NCBI GenBank assembly: GCA_963921935.1
Contig: OY998181.1
Location: forward strand, 118,316,957 to 118,380,956
DNA length: 64,000 nucleotides
Direction of reading: 5' to 3'
Origin: Galeruca laticollis
Taxonomy: Eukaryota; Arthropoda; Insecta; Coleoptera; Chrysomelidae
The notes beneath the pieces are model-generated. The model had not been told where the DNA came from and ran no database searches. It was given only the letters and a program-made list of their open reading frames with translations. The translations under genes and the position numbers were made by a program. This document shows, in pieces, positions 44,129-54,435 of the stretch (its first letter is position 1; each line of letters starts with the position of its first letter).

Positions 44129-44403
44129 GAACATTCAGTGGATCAAGCTCTTTCTTTTGAGCTATTAACTGCTTAAATTCGTTGAGTTTGAGGAAAGTTA
44201 TGCGTGCAAAATCAACTTTACATTCAATTTTTTCAAGATTTTCCTTCACTCAAACCTCTATAACTAGACTAGACTAGACACAAGTCTAAGAACACACAGT
44301 GGATCAAGCCCATTCTTTTGAGCTATTAACTGATTAAATTCGTTGAGTTTGAGGGAAGTTATATGTGCACAATCAACTTTACCTTCAATTTTTTCCAAAT
44401 ACT
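44129..44403 (-). repeat. Two direct copies of a ~115-bp open segment, 161 bp apart
   Basis: Both copies stay open on the minus strand and give similar peptides: 'KVDFARITFLKLNEFKQLIA' in the first and 'KVDCAHITSLKLNEFNQLIA' in the second. The copies could be the remains of exon-like pieces of a gene or element. I do not recognise the protein. Confidence 0.55.
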
Positions 44404-44695
44404 GTGGCCGACGCACAGCTAATATTGTCTGGAAGGAAGCACTGTAAAATGATTTTTTCTACGATCGTGCAAAAAGTGACTAATTTTTAAACTATGTACT
44501 GTACCAAACTTTTATGCACTAGTGCAAGAAGTAACTTACTTTGTTGCACTATTGCAAAAAACACTTCGAATTGTCAATGAATTGGATTACATTGAGGAGT
44601 AAATATCTAAGAAAACAGAAATAGATGCTCAACATTTTAGAAGGTGAACCAAGTACCAGTACCGGAAGCTTCACAATTCGAAAAAAAGCTGTTCG

Positions 44696-44815
44696 TCGAG
44701 GATGGGCTTCTAAGATGTTTGGCTGGGCATCGAGGATGGACTCCTAAGATGCTTGTCTGGGCATCGAGGATGGACTTCTAAGATGATTGGCTAGGCATCG
44801 AGGACGGACTTTTAT
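44696..44815 (+). repeat. 34-bp tandem repeat, about 3.5 copies
   Basis: TCGAGGATGG recurs at 44696, 44730 and 44764, with TCGAGGACGG at 44798, period 34 bp. The unit reads GCATCGAGGATGGACTTCTA followed by AGATG-TGGCTGG. Confidence 0.9.
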
Positions 44816-45200
44816 GACGAGACATCCATAAGCAAAAATAAAACCAAAACTCAAAAAATCAGTGGAAATAAAGTTTCATCATCACTAATAATCGCTAATT
44901 TCGATAACAAAATTGAAATTATTTCAACAATGTAAAATTATTAGTAATTTTTGTTGTACCTGTTGTAAAATAGTCTAATAAAATTTGATTTAAAAACATA
45001 TTTATTTCGATCGTAGAAAAAATGTTGTGTAACCTGTGCAAAAAGCATATTTGTTGCACTCGGCATGGTTGGAATCTTCATGAATCGTGCAACAAATATG
45101 CACTTTTTGCACTAGTTACACAAATAACTATTATGTAATAAATACACCCTCTCATACATAGTCTATCCTAATGCTGCGCAGCAGCACGGGTCCTCTAGTA

Positions 45201-47094
45201 CTGGGTGTCTCATTATATTCTGACTGTTTTTAAGAGCTTATATCTTCGAAACGGTTCTAGATAATAAGATGCGGTTTTCACAGTTAGGTTTAAAATTACC
45301 GTAAGTTTTGTTGTGACACATTTATATAAATGGCCTACTTCCGGTTTATCCGATAGAAAAGTGGCGTATTTTCAGAATACAGTAGATGTAATTTTTAAAA
45401 TGGGACACCCTGTATATTTAGTAATTTCTTAAAAGACGCATATTTTTACTTTATAACGGTACCTTAAAGTTTAAAATCGGTGCACAGAAAGCGAAGTTAG
45501 ATAACTTTAACTGGGATACTGTAATGATTCAGATATAGAGTTGGAATTGTCATAAACAAAAACTAAAAATGAACAGTAATAAACAAATAAGAACATGTTT
45601 TAGGACACTCTAAAACAAATGTTCGATGTGTTTTCCTTCTTGGTCTATACATTTGTGGAATCGAACCATTAAGTTGTCAAATGCTGCTGTCAGCATTTCA
45701 AGAGGAATATTTTCCATTACCTGACGTATGTTATTTTTTAATTACTCAATAGTAGCAGGCATCGGGTTGTAGACACTATCTTTCACATATCCCCATACAA
45801 AAAATCTGGAACAGTCAGGTCTGGAGAATTTGGAGCCCATTCTATTGGACCACTCCTACCAATCCAATTATTTCCAAATTGTTGGTTAACAGATTCTCTT
45901 GCTATGTTGGAATAATGGGGTGGAGCCCCGTCTTGTTGAAAGTAAACATTTTGGTTTAAAATACCATCTTGTTCTAACTGGGGATAGAAAAAGTTTTATA
46001 TCGGTATCATACCATGAACTGTATTTTCTGCAAAAAAGAAAGGTCCATATAATTTTTCACGAGACACTGCACACCAAACATTAACTTTAGTAGAATCTCT
46101 TTCATGTTGATGGAATTCTCTTGGATTTTCTAATCCCCAAATTCTACAGTTATGTTTATTAACTCGTCCATATATATGGAACGCAGCCTCATCAGATATG
46201 ATAATTCTAAAATTTGGATATGTTCTGTACAAATCTGTTAAAGTTTCACACATAAACACTCTTTTAGCATGGTCCTGATCTTTAATTTTTTGTAGAACTT
46301 GAATTTTGTAAGGTTTAAATTTGGGAACTTTTAGAATTCTAAAAACTTTAGTTTTGTCCATTTCCAAATTTGATGCTATTTTTCTAATTGAAAATTTCGG
46401 ATTTCTCTGTACAAGCCCATAAACAGATAACATTTCTTCTAAATTTCCATTTACAGTTCTCCTTTTTCTAGATATAGAAGCAGTATTCCTAAATTTGGTT
46501 AACCATGTTTTAATGGTATTTGTAGCAGGAGGATTTTTATTGAACTGTCTTCTAAATCGTCTTTCAGTCTGAACATAGGATTGAGTTTGGGCATATTAAA
46601 TTATTTTTTGAGATTTTTCTTGTGCCGTATACTGCATTTGAGAGATTAAACACTTCAATTTTATTGAATATAAAACACAATGTGACGTTCTGTCAATGAT
46701 CGCAACAACTTTGTGATGTGACATATTAACGCCTTCTTGATTATTATTTATTAATAAGATATCTGAATCATTTCATTATCTCAGTTAAAGTTATCTACCT
46801 TCGGTTTCAGTGCACCGATTTTGAACTTTAAGGTACCGTTATAAAGCAAAAATATGCGTATTTTAAGAAATTGCTAAATATACAGAGTGTCCCATTTAAA
46901 AAATTACATCTATTGTATTCTGAAAATACGCTACTTTTCTAGCGGGTAAACCGAAAGTAGGCCATTCATATAAATGTGTCACAACAAAACTTACGGTAAT
47001 TTTAAACCTAACTGTGAAAACCGCATCTTATAATCTAGAACGGTTTCGAAGATATAAGCTCTTAAAAACAGTCAGAATATAATGAGACACCCGG
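45201..47094 (-). mobile_element. Mariner-like element 2 with ~350-bp terminal inverted repeats
   Basis: A 1894-bp element. The left end CTGGGTGTCTCATTATATTC and the right end (reverse complement CCGGGTGTCTCATTATATTC) are flanked by TA (45199-45200 and 47095-47096). The arms, about 45201-45550 and 46760-47094, agree over roughly 350 bp. The transposase is on the minus strand, so this is one of the few elements in the same orientation as Dscam. It shares the architecture of mariner-like element 1 but a different sequence. Confidence 0.93.
45610..46637 (-). pseudogene. Mariner-superfamily transposase with DUF4817-like HTH, few defects
   Basis: From ATG 46637 ('MQYTAQEKSQKII') the frame meets TAA after 13 codons and continues with 'YVQTERRFRRQFNKNPPATN', the DUF4817-like HTH, and 'SIRKIASNLEMDKTKVFRIL'. 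The core shows 'FRIIISDEAAFHIYGRVNKH' (first D, about 46195), 'VNVWCAVSREKLYGPFFF', a second in-frame TAA near 46000, 'QQDGAPPHYSN' (second D, about 45915) and 'APNSPDLTVPDF' (third D, about 45810). A likely 1-bp deletion follows. The end 'DQEGKHIEHLF' stops at 45610-45612. Only about two stops and one or two frameshifts separate it from an open gene. Confidence 0.87.
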
Positions 47095-47130
47095 TATATT
47101 ATTATCTTATAATTTGAAATCGTGATGAAC

Positions 47131-47138
47131 ATGTTGAG
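47131..47138. repeat. P element 8-bp target duplication, left
   Basis: ATGTTGAG, identical to 50823-50830. Confidence 0.9.
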
Positions 47139-47418
47139 CACGATACACTTACAACGGTATGATCGACTGGAAACGAAAATTCGTCCTCTGCGCGCAGATG
47201 ACGTATTTGCGATGCATGCACCGATCGTAGAACACGGACCGATATACAAAGTGTTTTAATTTTCGTCGATTTAACTCCACAAGGCCCATAGGGTTTCACT
47301 CTTACAATTAGTCGATGTGTGGAATGTGTGTTTTGAATGTTTGCGGTTTTATTATAATTACGAACTTTTAAATACTCCAATTTGCTGTTCAATTTAGTTA
47401 GAACGGTCAGTGGTTATA

Positions 47419-50402
47419 ATGTCCAGTTGCGCTATTTACGGATGTGCAAATTACAATAGGAAAACTAAATGAACAGACATTAGATATTTTAGGTTCCCAA
47501 AAAATCATGAACTTTGTAAACTGTGGTTAATTGCGTGTCGCCGGCAAGACGACATTAATTTGAAAAACGGTAAATATTACAAAAATGATTACTGATCACT
47601 ATGTTTACACATTTGTTTTCCTTATAGCATGTATTTGCTCAATACATTTTGAGAAGATATTTCTGTAAGACGGAAAGTTTCAAATTATACAGGGAAAAAT
47701 ATAAGAAATATAAAATATGATGCAATCCCCACTTTGAAACTGCCTGGTGAAAGGGAAAATACTAGAAATTCTGATAGAGTAGTTCGAATAAAACGAAGGC
47801 GATTGGTAGTTGAATGCCTAAGCGGGAGCTATAATGTCTTCTGCCTCGATCACTTCTCAAAGTTGTGAAGATAAAATAGGAATAACGGAAGGTGACATTA
47901 CATTAACTCGAGCATCCTTAAGGTAAAAATCGTCACGTGGATTCTTATTTTACTGTTTCAAATGAAACTTACTGTTTCTAGATAATTCCACAATATATTG
48001 AAAAACATGTTAAAAATTCTACGAAATTTGACAATTGTTTCGATATTAAATATCATTGTCAGAATGACAGAAGTTACATTCTGACGATGATATTTAATAT
48101 CGAAACAATTGTCAAATTTTTTAGAATTTTAAATTTTTTTTTTAAATATATTGTGGAGTTATCTAGAAACAGTAAGTTTCATTTAAAATAGTAATATGAG
48201 TAGATTCCACGAAGTAAGGGCTGAGACAGTTAATGTGGATTCTTATTCTTTTATTTCAGTGAGGATGAAAAACAAATACTTGATCTTCAAACAAAAGTTG
48301 CAACACTACAGAAAGAAAACAATTTCCTTGAGAATTGTGCACTGAAAGCTGAGTTGGAGCAGATGAAAACTGGACTGCGACAATTTTTGTCAGAAGGTCA
48401 AATCAAAAGAATAGTACACTCACAATGTACAGCCAAACGATGGTTGCCAGATGAATTAGCATGTTCCATATCCTTACGAAGTGTTAGCCCCTAAGCATAC
48501 CGCTACTTAAGAACAAATGGTTATCCTTTACCGGCGGTTTCGACACTACGCAGATGATCATCGACACTCTCAGTAGAACCGGGATTCTGAATGACGTTAT
48601 TTTAATGGCTAAAAAACCTTCTGATATGCAGAATATTGAAAAATTGTGTATTTTATCATTTGACGAAATACATTTATCTGATCGCATAAATAGTGAGAAA
48701 CGACATCAAAAAGTAATAGTGCCACATAAAACGTGTCAAACGGTAATAGCACGTGGTATTTTTATTAACTGGAAGCGACCTGTTTATTATAATTTCGATC
48801 AAGCAATGACTATCGACGTATTATCTTCTATAATATCAAAACTTGTTGATGCATGTTTCTCAGTTGTGGGTATTGTCAGTGACTTATGTACATCTAACGT
48901 TAAAGTTTGATCACAACTGAATATTGGACATGACAAAAATTGTTGTTTTCCACACCCTAGCAATAGTTTATTAAACGTATATGTGTTTGGTGACGTTCCT
49001 CATCTTATTAAATTATTAAGGAACCACATATTGGATCAGGGTTTTTGGGTAAAGAACACATTAATTAATAGGGATTGTTTTGAGAATTTGTTGAAACTGT
49101 CGTCGTCCGAATTAACCATCGCATATAAAATTAACCGATACCATTTAGATTTAAAAGGTTCCGAAAGACAAACAGTTAAACCAGACGTTCAACTATTATC
49201 TAATTCTGTTGCAAAAAGTATTCGGTTTTGTGGAGAAAATAGGCTACTGTCATCTGTTTTACCGTAGAAGAAAGTTTCGGATTTTGTACAGTTAATACAT
49301 GATTGGTTTGATATTTTTGATTCCCATACAAAAATTGTGGCAAATTGTACAACTAAAAATGCGTATGGAGTAGATTTAGATAAGCAGAAAGAAGTGTTAA
49401 AAGAGGTGACAGAAAGAAGTGTTAAAAGAGGTGACCGAAACTATTGTGAATATGACCGTAGGCAAACATAAGTCTCTCATTCCGTTTCAAAAAGGAATTC
49501 TGTTGTCAAATAGGTCATTGGGAGAATTGTTTTCTTATTTGCAGGAAAACTATAAAGGAGTCGATTACATCTTGACCACGCGTCTAAATCAAGACGTTGT
49601 TGAAAACTTCTTCTCTTATATGAGAGGCATGGGAGCTACAAATGACCATCCAGAACCTCTAGATTTTATGTATCGTTTGAGGTGGTATATATTAGGTAAA
49701 AACTCGGCGGAAATTTTTACAGAGAACAAAAATACAGAGGAATCTGGTGAAAAATGTCTAATACAACCATTAGAATCAGAAGAATCGCGTCCCATCTGCT
49801 TAACTGAAACACTGCTAGCTAATGTCTCCAAAAATATTCAATTAACAAATACCCGTATACTTGAAGAAGAAGAAACATTTATTCCATATACATTCACTCA
49901 ACCAGAATATATTGCTGACGATGAGTCTTTACAGTTATTGACAACCTTTGAAAGTACCGAAGTAATTCGTCAAGAAGCTCTTAAATATCTGGCAGGGTAC
50001 ATAGCGTACAAATCTGAAGATAAATTTAATTTAGGTACTAAAACCAGCGAGATGATTTCCGGTGGAGCTCAAGATTGGGTACATTTCCTATCGATGGGTG
50101 ATTTATTACAGCCAAATCAAGATCTTTTAAAAGCTACGGAAATTCTTGAATCCGAGTATCGATCACTTCACGGAACATCTTTATCAAAAGAAGAAAATAT
50201 TTCTAAAATTTTGGCTGATAAAACTTTTAGTATTGTGGGTCAAAACCAAATTGAAATCCCACATGAAGTGATTTATTATTTGAGTCGAACAAGAACTTAC
50301 ATTAGACTCCTAGATCTAAATAAACAAATATGTTGGCAAAATTTGAAAGCGAAAATGGAAAAAAAAAACTTTCAAAATTTACGAACGTTAAAAAGAAAGT
50401 GA
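47419..50402 (+). pseudogene. P element transposase with N-terminal THAP domain
   Basis: Residues from 47419 read 'MSSCAIYGCANYNRKTK', then TGA, 'YFRFPKNHELCKLWLIACRR' and 'INLKNG', giving the C-x2-4-C...W...of a THAP zinc finger. The C..H half follows after an intron-like gap near 47640. A leucine-zipper-like segment 'DLQTKVATLQKENNFLENCA' (about 48275) and the HTH 'SVSP*AYRYLRTNGYPLPAV' come next. The RNase H-like core is 'CILSFDEIHLSD' (about 48650, first D), 'VVGIVSDLCTSNVKV' (about 48870, second D) and 'VFGDVPHLIKLLRNH' (about 48990). 'TTRLNQDVVENFFSYMRGMG' (about 49580) is the conserved C-terminal block with the likely E. Disabling changes: TGA 47468, TAA near 48491, a frame change near 48570, TGA 48908, TAG 49265 and a 25-bp tandem duplication near 49388-49437. 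Confidence 0.92.
47955..48236. repeat. MITE copy 3, foldback form, inserted in the P element intron
   Basis: The right half (about 48066-48236) is the MITE seen at 17236 and 19747; the left half (about 47955-48078) is its inverse, making a near-palindrome. The insertion is bordered by a 13-bp direct repeat GTGGATTCTTATT (47937-47949 and 48235-48247). It sits between a GTAAAAAT donor (about 47922) and the TTTCAG acceptor at about 48258. Confidence 0.85.
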
Positions 50403-50822
50403 GATCGGAACAGTGAATATTTGAAAACGAAAAACCTTTTTTAATTTCATGTTATTTTTAAATAAGTAAGTTGCATCTTATTCAACGTCTTTGTATGCTT
50501 TAATACATCCAGATTACCCCTGAAAACTCCATACTTGGACTTGCCCCAAAATGTGGTTTTTGATAGAACTCAAAAAGGCTCAATTATTTTTCTGTTTCAG
50601 TAAAGTTTAAGTTTATTTTAATTATTATAATATAAATTATCTCTTAGTATGAACAATAAAGATTTGTATAATCATCCCGTCAAACAAATATCGCCATAAA
50701 TACCTATTGATGCTACCGATAGTGGCATTCGTGGCCATAATATAGAAATGAATATTGCATCGCAGTGACGTCACACGCCAAACGTTCGATGCGCGTAAGC
50801 ATACCGTTGTGAGTGTATCGTG

Positions 50823-50830
50823 ATGTTGAG
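50823..50830. repeat. P element 8-bp target duplication, right
   Basis: ATGTTGAG, identical to 47131-47138. Confidence 0.9.
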
Positions 50831-50986
50831 AGAAAACGTTGACTGGCCGCATTGTAATTACAGAAAAGCGGTCTCGAAATGATTTTAGTTACTTGTTGAA
50901 CGATGAACAAAGTAATTAAGGATATGATAATCAATTTCTAGTAATTTGAATATAGTAGTAGTGTTACAAACTAAATTTTTAGTTAC

Positions 50987-51130
50987 CTCCATCTTTAGTG
51001 AGTGTCATAAAATGAAATTCTTCAGTCGAAAATCCAGCAACGTTATGTGCTTCTAATTTGACAACGTATTGAGTGGCAGGTGTTAAACCCGTAATAGACG
51101 TTCTTCGTTGTGGTTTTAATGCATTGGACA
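50987..51130 (-). CDS. Dscam: Dscam-family receptor, second half of fibronectin III-6
   Basis: A 144-bp symmetric (1-1) minus-strand exon with acceptor TATTTCAG-type next to 51130 and donor GTAACT before 50987. The peptide reads VSNALKPQRRTSITGLTPAT, then QYVVKLEAHNVAGFSTEEFH and FMTLTKDG. 'L.P.T.Y.V...AHN.AG' is the F-G region of an FNIII fold, and 'F.TLT.DG' closes the domain. It is extracellular, next to the membrane. The junction with 52059-52308 regenerates a Val codon, and the junction with the transmembrane exon regenerates Asp, so all three are contiguous in the mRNA despite the 21-kb intron. Confidence 0.92.
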
Positions 51131-52058
51131 CTGAAATAGAAAATTTATTTTGATTGAATTGGGTAAAGTTACTATATTGAACTATAATATTGTTCCTAAT
51201 CGAACAAATTATTTACTTAATTAATGACGGCAAATTCATTATTGATTATTTCTATAGTATCTGTTGAATTAATTTTCTGCTGTCAATCTCTCATTTTCAA
51301 TTATATTCTTTCTTTTCTCTACTTCTTCTTCCTTCCTAATTTTTTCCCTTTTGTTTTTTACATTTTTCTCCCATCACTTTTCCAATCTCCAAGTTAAATG
51401 ATTAATAGTGGGAAACAACAGAATGATTTATTACACCAACAATAATTATTGATTAACGTTTTTTAAGACTTTCTATCTAGTTAATGTCGTTTCAACGAGA
51501 ATGAGTCGTTAGATCAGCCAATTTTTGTTATAAAGATCTAGTTCGATGGAAAACTACAAACAGTACAGTAAAATAACTCAGAAAACACTTCAAATTTGAA
51601 AACAGTTTAGAAATTTGTGAACTTGCAAAATTTATTATTTTTGGCTTAGTGTAATCACACTTTAATTTTACTTTGAGCAACGAATTTTTGTGTTCATAAT
51701 AATTTTATAGTTGAGTCTTATACGCGATAGTTGACATTCAATCAATCAATCAAAGTGTTGTTCTTTTTATCATATAGAATGTAATTGTTCTTATTGAATA
51801 TGACTTTTCCATATTTCCGGTCCTTCATGATCAAGCTCGTAATCTGAGAGATGGAGAAAAAACAGAAAGAAACAGAAGCTTTGTACTATTCTGTATTCTG
51901 TTTAATAAAGAACATCTTCAAGAGTTTCTTGTTTGCGTGAACGAATTGAATATTTTTAGACCATGGAAAGTGACTGGTATATTTGTAGTGGTTACAATAT
52001 TCGTTGTTTGAATATGTTTCGCCTTCTTATTTACTATAATAAATCACATTTTTCTTAC
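51131..52058 (-). other. 928-bp Dscam intron, no element recognised
   Basis: Phase-1 intron between the two FNIII-6 exons. AT-rich, with no transposon remnant that I can identify, unlike its neighbours. Confidence 0.6.
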
Positions 52059-52308
52059 CTAACGTCCATTGCATATCAGTCGTTTTTTTATATTGAAGTA
52101 TAAAATACAAAATGGGGCATCCGTTGTCCGGCCAGACATGTAGTCGTAAAACAACCGAAGTGGAATTTGGGGAAATGAAAGAAGCCAACGATGGAACTCC
52201 CGGCGGGTGACCCTGAGTTCTTGCCTGAAGCGGATGGCTTGCTGGCGAACTTCCGATTTTGTTGTGAGCTATCAAATAGAGGTGGTAAGTTGTTCCGCAA
52301 GAAAGACT
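52059..52308 (-). CDS. Dscam: Dscam-family receptor, end of FNIII-5 and start of FNIII-6
   Basis: A minus-strand exon from an acceptor CGTTTCAG (next to 52308) to a GTAAGAA donor (before 52059), 250 bp, phase 0 in and 1 out. The peptide starts SLSCGTTYHLYLIAHNKIGS, continues SPASHPLQARTQGHPPGVPS, the FNIII-5 to FNIII-6 linker, and then FISPNSTSVVLRLHVWPDNG and CPILYFILQYKKTTDMQWTL. 'L.CG..Y.L...A.N.IG', 'ART.G..P..P' and 'W.D.GCP..YF' are diagnostic of the membrane-proximal FNIII pair of Dscam. Earlier exons (Ig domains, FNIII-1 to 5) would lie beyond, at higher coordinates; none was recognised up to 64000. Confidence 0.93.
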
Positions 52309-52985
52309 CTGAAACGACATTTCATTTTAATTTCTAAATAAATCGACATATTTCAGTTTATTGTAATTCAAATAATATTATTCTAACATTGAGAAGAACT
52401 ATAACAGATGTTTTTTTTAACTTTAAATAATTTTCATTTTGCAGTCCTTTTCGTGTTTCTAGTACTTTAGCTTTTATTAAACTGTTTTTTCTTCCTGGGC
52501 TCCTAATCTTTTCAACTATTATTTAGAACCTTCTGAGATATTCATTTCAGTTATAGTTAGATTTGAGTATTTAAATCACCATATATGCCATTAAATAGAC
52601 AAACAATTTCCGGATCTAAATCATATAACGGTACTATATGTACAGTGTTAGGAAAATTCTGAGGGCACATATGTTTATCGTCAATGTGTTAGAAAGATAC
52701 AAAATAGATATAAATTCAGTGTATTATTCTTATCGCTAACAGGATATCACACAGTGAAAAACTTCTGATAGCCACCGCCTTCGAGAGACGTGTCCATAAC
52801 GTCAATGTGTTACAATTTGTTTCTACATACGAACAGAAACAGTGTCGCCAACTTTCATTGTATATTTATATTAATTGTAGAATGCATTGTTCTAACATGA
52901 GAACAAGTTATAAGAAGCTTTTAATTATGACAATTCAAGAGTTTTTCTTAAAAAGATTATTTCGGGTGGAAAATTGAGAAAAATT
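52309..52985. other. Intronic spacer, nothing recognised
   Basis: AT-rich, without identifiable repeats. Confidence 0.4.
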
Positions 52986-52986
52986 T

Positions 52987-53740
52987 ATGAAAATAGTTGT
53001 TGTATTTAATATACAAATTGTTGCGAAATCGGGTGTTACTGATGTTAAGCAAATAACTGATCATAAACTAATTTTCTGCAAGTTGAATATTGAAACTTTT
53101 GAAGGGCTTACAACAAAATTTGTCACATCTCGAGATTTTAAGCATTTAAATTACCCTCAATTTAAATCAGATCTTCAATTTATTCCCTGGAAAAATATAT
53201 ATGATTTGAGGGATGCTAACAGCAAAATTAAATTCATAAATGAAAACATTATTGCTCTTCTTAATATTCATGCTCCTATAAAAACATATAAAATAACAAA
53301 AAAATACGCACCCTGGATTACTAACACACTACAAGCTATGATGCATGATAGAGACAATGCTTTGTCAAACTTTAGACGAACTAAACTTAAATCAGACTGT
53401 GCTACATATAAAATGTTGAGAAATACTACAAATGTAGCTGTCAAAAAAGAAAAAAAACATTCTTTTACTCAAAGTTTAGTACTGCCTCCAATAAAGTTGT
53501 ATGAGTACTCCAAGATCGCTAAATTTATTGTCTAAAAACAAACTATCGATACTTCCTGATGATCTCAGTGACGTTGAAAGATTAAATAATCATTTTATAA
53601 CATCCATTCCCATTATTTCAGTATCTGATGAACTGGTAGTGTATTATAATGATAATAAATTAACCGATAATTCATTTAAATTTAAAACCATTTCAGAATT
53701 AGACATTTGAAATATTATTAGATAGTTGACTCGGTTTTGG
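52987..53740 (+). pseudogene. Jockey-like LINE ORF2 fragment
   Basis: Begins at the endonuclease C-terminus ('VKQITDHKLIFCKLNIET', where TDHK corresponds to the SDHK motif) and continues through the linker: 'FKHLNYPQFKSDLQFIPWKN', 'IIALLNIHAPIKTYKITKKY', 'APWITNTLQAMMHDRDNA'. After a frame change at about 53500 comes 'ILPDDLSDVERLNNHFITSI'. The fragment ends before the reverse transcriptase, where the Gypsy remnant starts. The linker pattern 'HAP.K......APW.T......M..RD.A' is typical of Jockey/CR1-type LINEs. Confidence 0.75.
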
Positions 53741-53759
53741 AATAGTTGATATTTCTTCG

Positions 53760-54350
53760 GGTTTAACATGAGCTGGGCAGCTTGGAGTCACTTTATCACA
53801 TCTACCAAACTCTTCAAGTGTCCGTCAAATGTCTTCCCCAGTACTATGATGTCGTCCAAATAGACCAGGCATGTCTTCCAAGACAACCCTCTCAAGACAT
53901 TTTATATGAGTCTTTCAAATGTTGCAGGCGCATTACAAAGCCCGAATGGCATGGCGTTGAATTTCCATAATCCAGATCCGGTAGTAAAAGTAGTCTTCTC
54001 TTTGTTTTCTATGTCCATTTCCACTTGCCAATAACCAGACTTCAGGTCCAAGATGGGAATCAGTTTGCTGCCGGCTAAAGTATCTAGCGTATCGTCGATT
54101 CGAGGCAGATAATAGGTGTCTTTCTTCGTTACGTTGTTTAGCTGGCGATAGTCCACGCAGAATCTCGTAGTTTCATTCTTTTTCTTAACGAGCACTACTG
54201 GAGACACCCATGGACTGGTGGATGGATCAATTACTTATTCTTCTGCCATCTCTCGAATTATTCTTTCAGCTTCCACACTCTTCGCTCGTGGTAGTCCTTG
54301 CGCTGATTGCCTAGTTGGCATTTACCAGTATCGATTTTTTGTTTGACGGG
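53760..54350 (-). pseudogene. Gypsy-type reverse transcriptase fragment
   Basis: The clean part (53902-54207) reads 'SPVVLVKKKNETTRFCVDYR', 'QLNNVTKKDTYYLPRIDDTL', 'LDLKSGYWQVEMD' with the first catalytic D, and 'AMPFGLCNAPATFERLI'. These are Ty3/Gypsy RT motifs. Upstream (54208-54350) the 'EHQPVKQKIDTG' entry segment is visible in shifted frames, with a TAA just ahead of 'LIHPPVHG'-type sequence. Downstream of 53902 frames shift again, before the YxDD box is reached. The domain would copy element RNA; it is non-functional. Confidence 0.88.
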
Positions 54351-54435
54351 CTGATGTTCTACCAGTCTTTCTTCATTTTGGTACGAATAGGTTTCGATAC
54401 TGCAAGATAAATTCTCTCATTCTATTTTTTTCAGC

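Larger units (their letters stand above)
43890..45200. other. Repeat-rich region between the two mariner-like elements
   Basis: Holds two direct copies of a ~115-bp segment (44129-44245 and 44290-44403) and a 34-bp tandem array (44696-44815). No intact gene was found. Confidence 0.5.
47139..50822 (+). mobile_element. P element with complete termini and 8-bp target duplication
   Basis: A 3684-bp element with 23-bp terminal inverted repeats starting CACGATACACTYACAACGG (one mismatch between ends) and a perfect 8-bp duplication ATGTTGAG outside them. An 8-bp duplication is the known signature of the P superfamily. It carries a THAP-domain transposase gene on the plus strand, antisense to Dscam. 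It begins only 43 bp beyond the TA of mariner-like element 2. A foldback MITE is inserted in the transposase intron. Confidence 0.95.
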
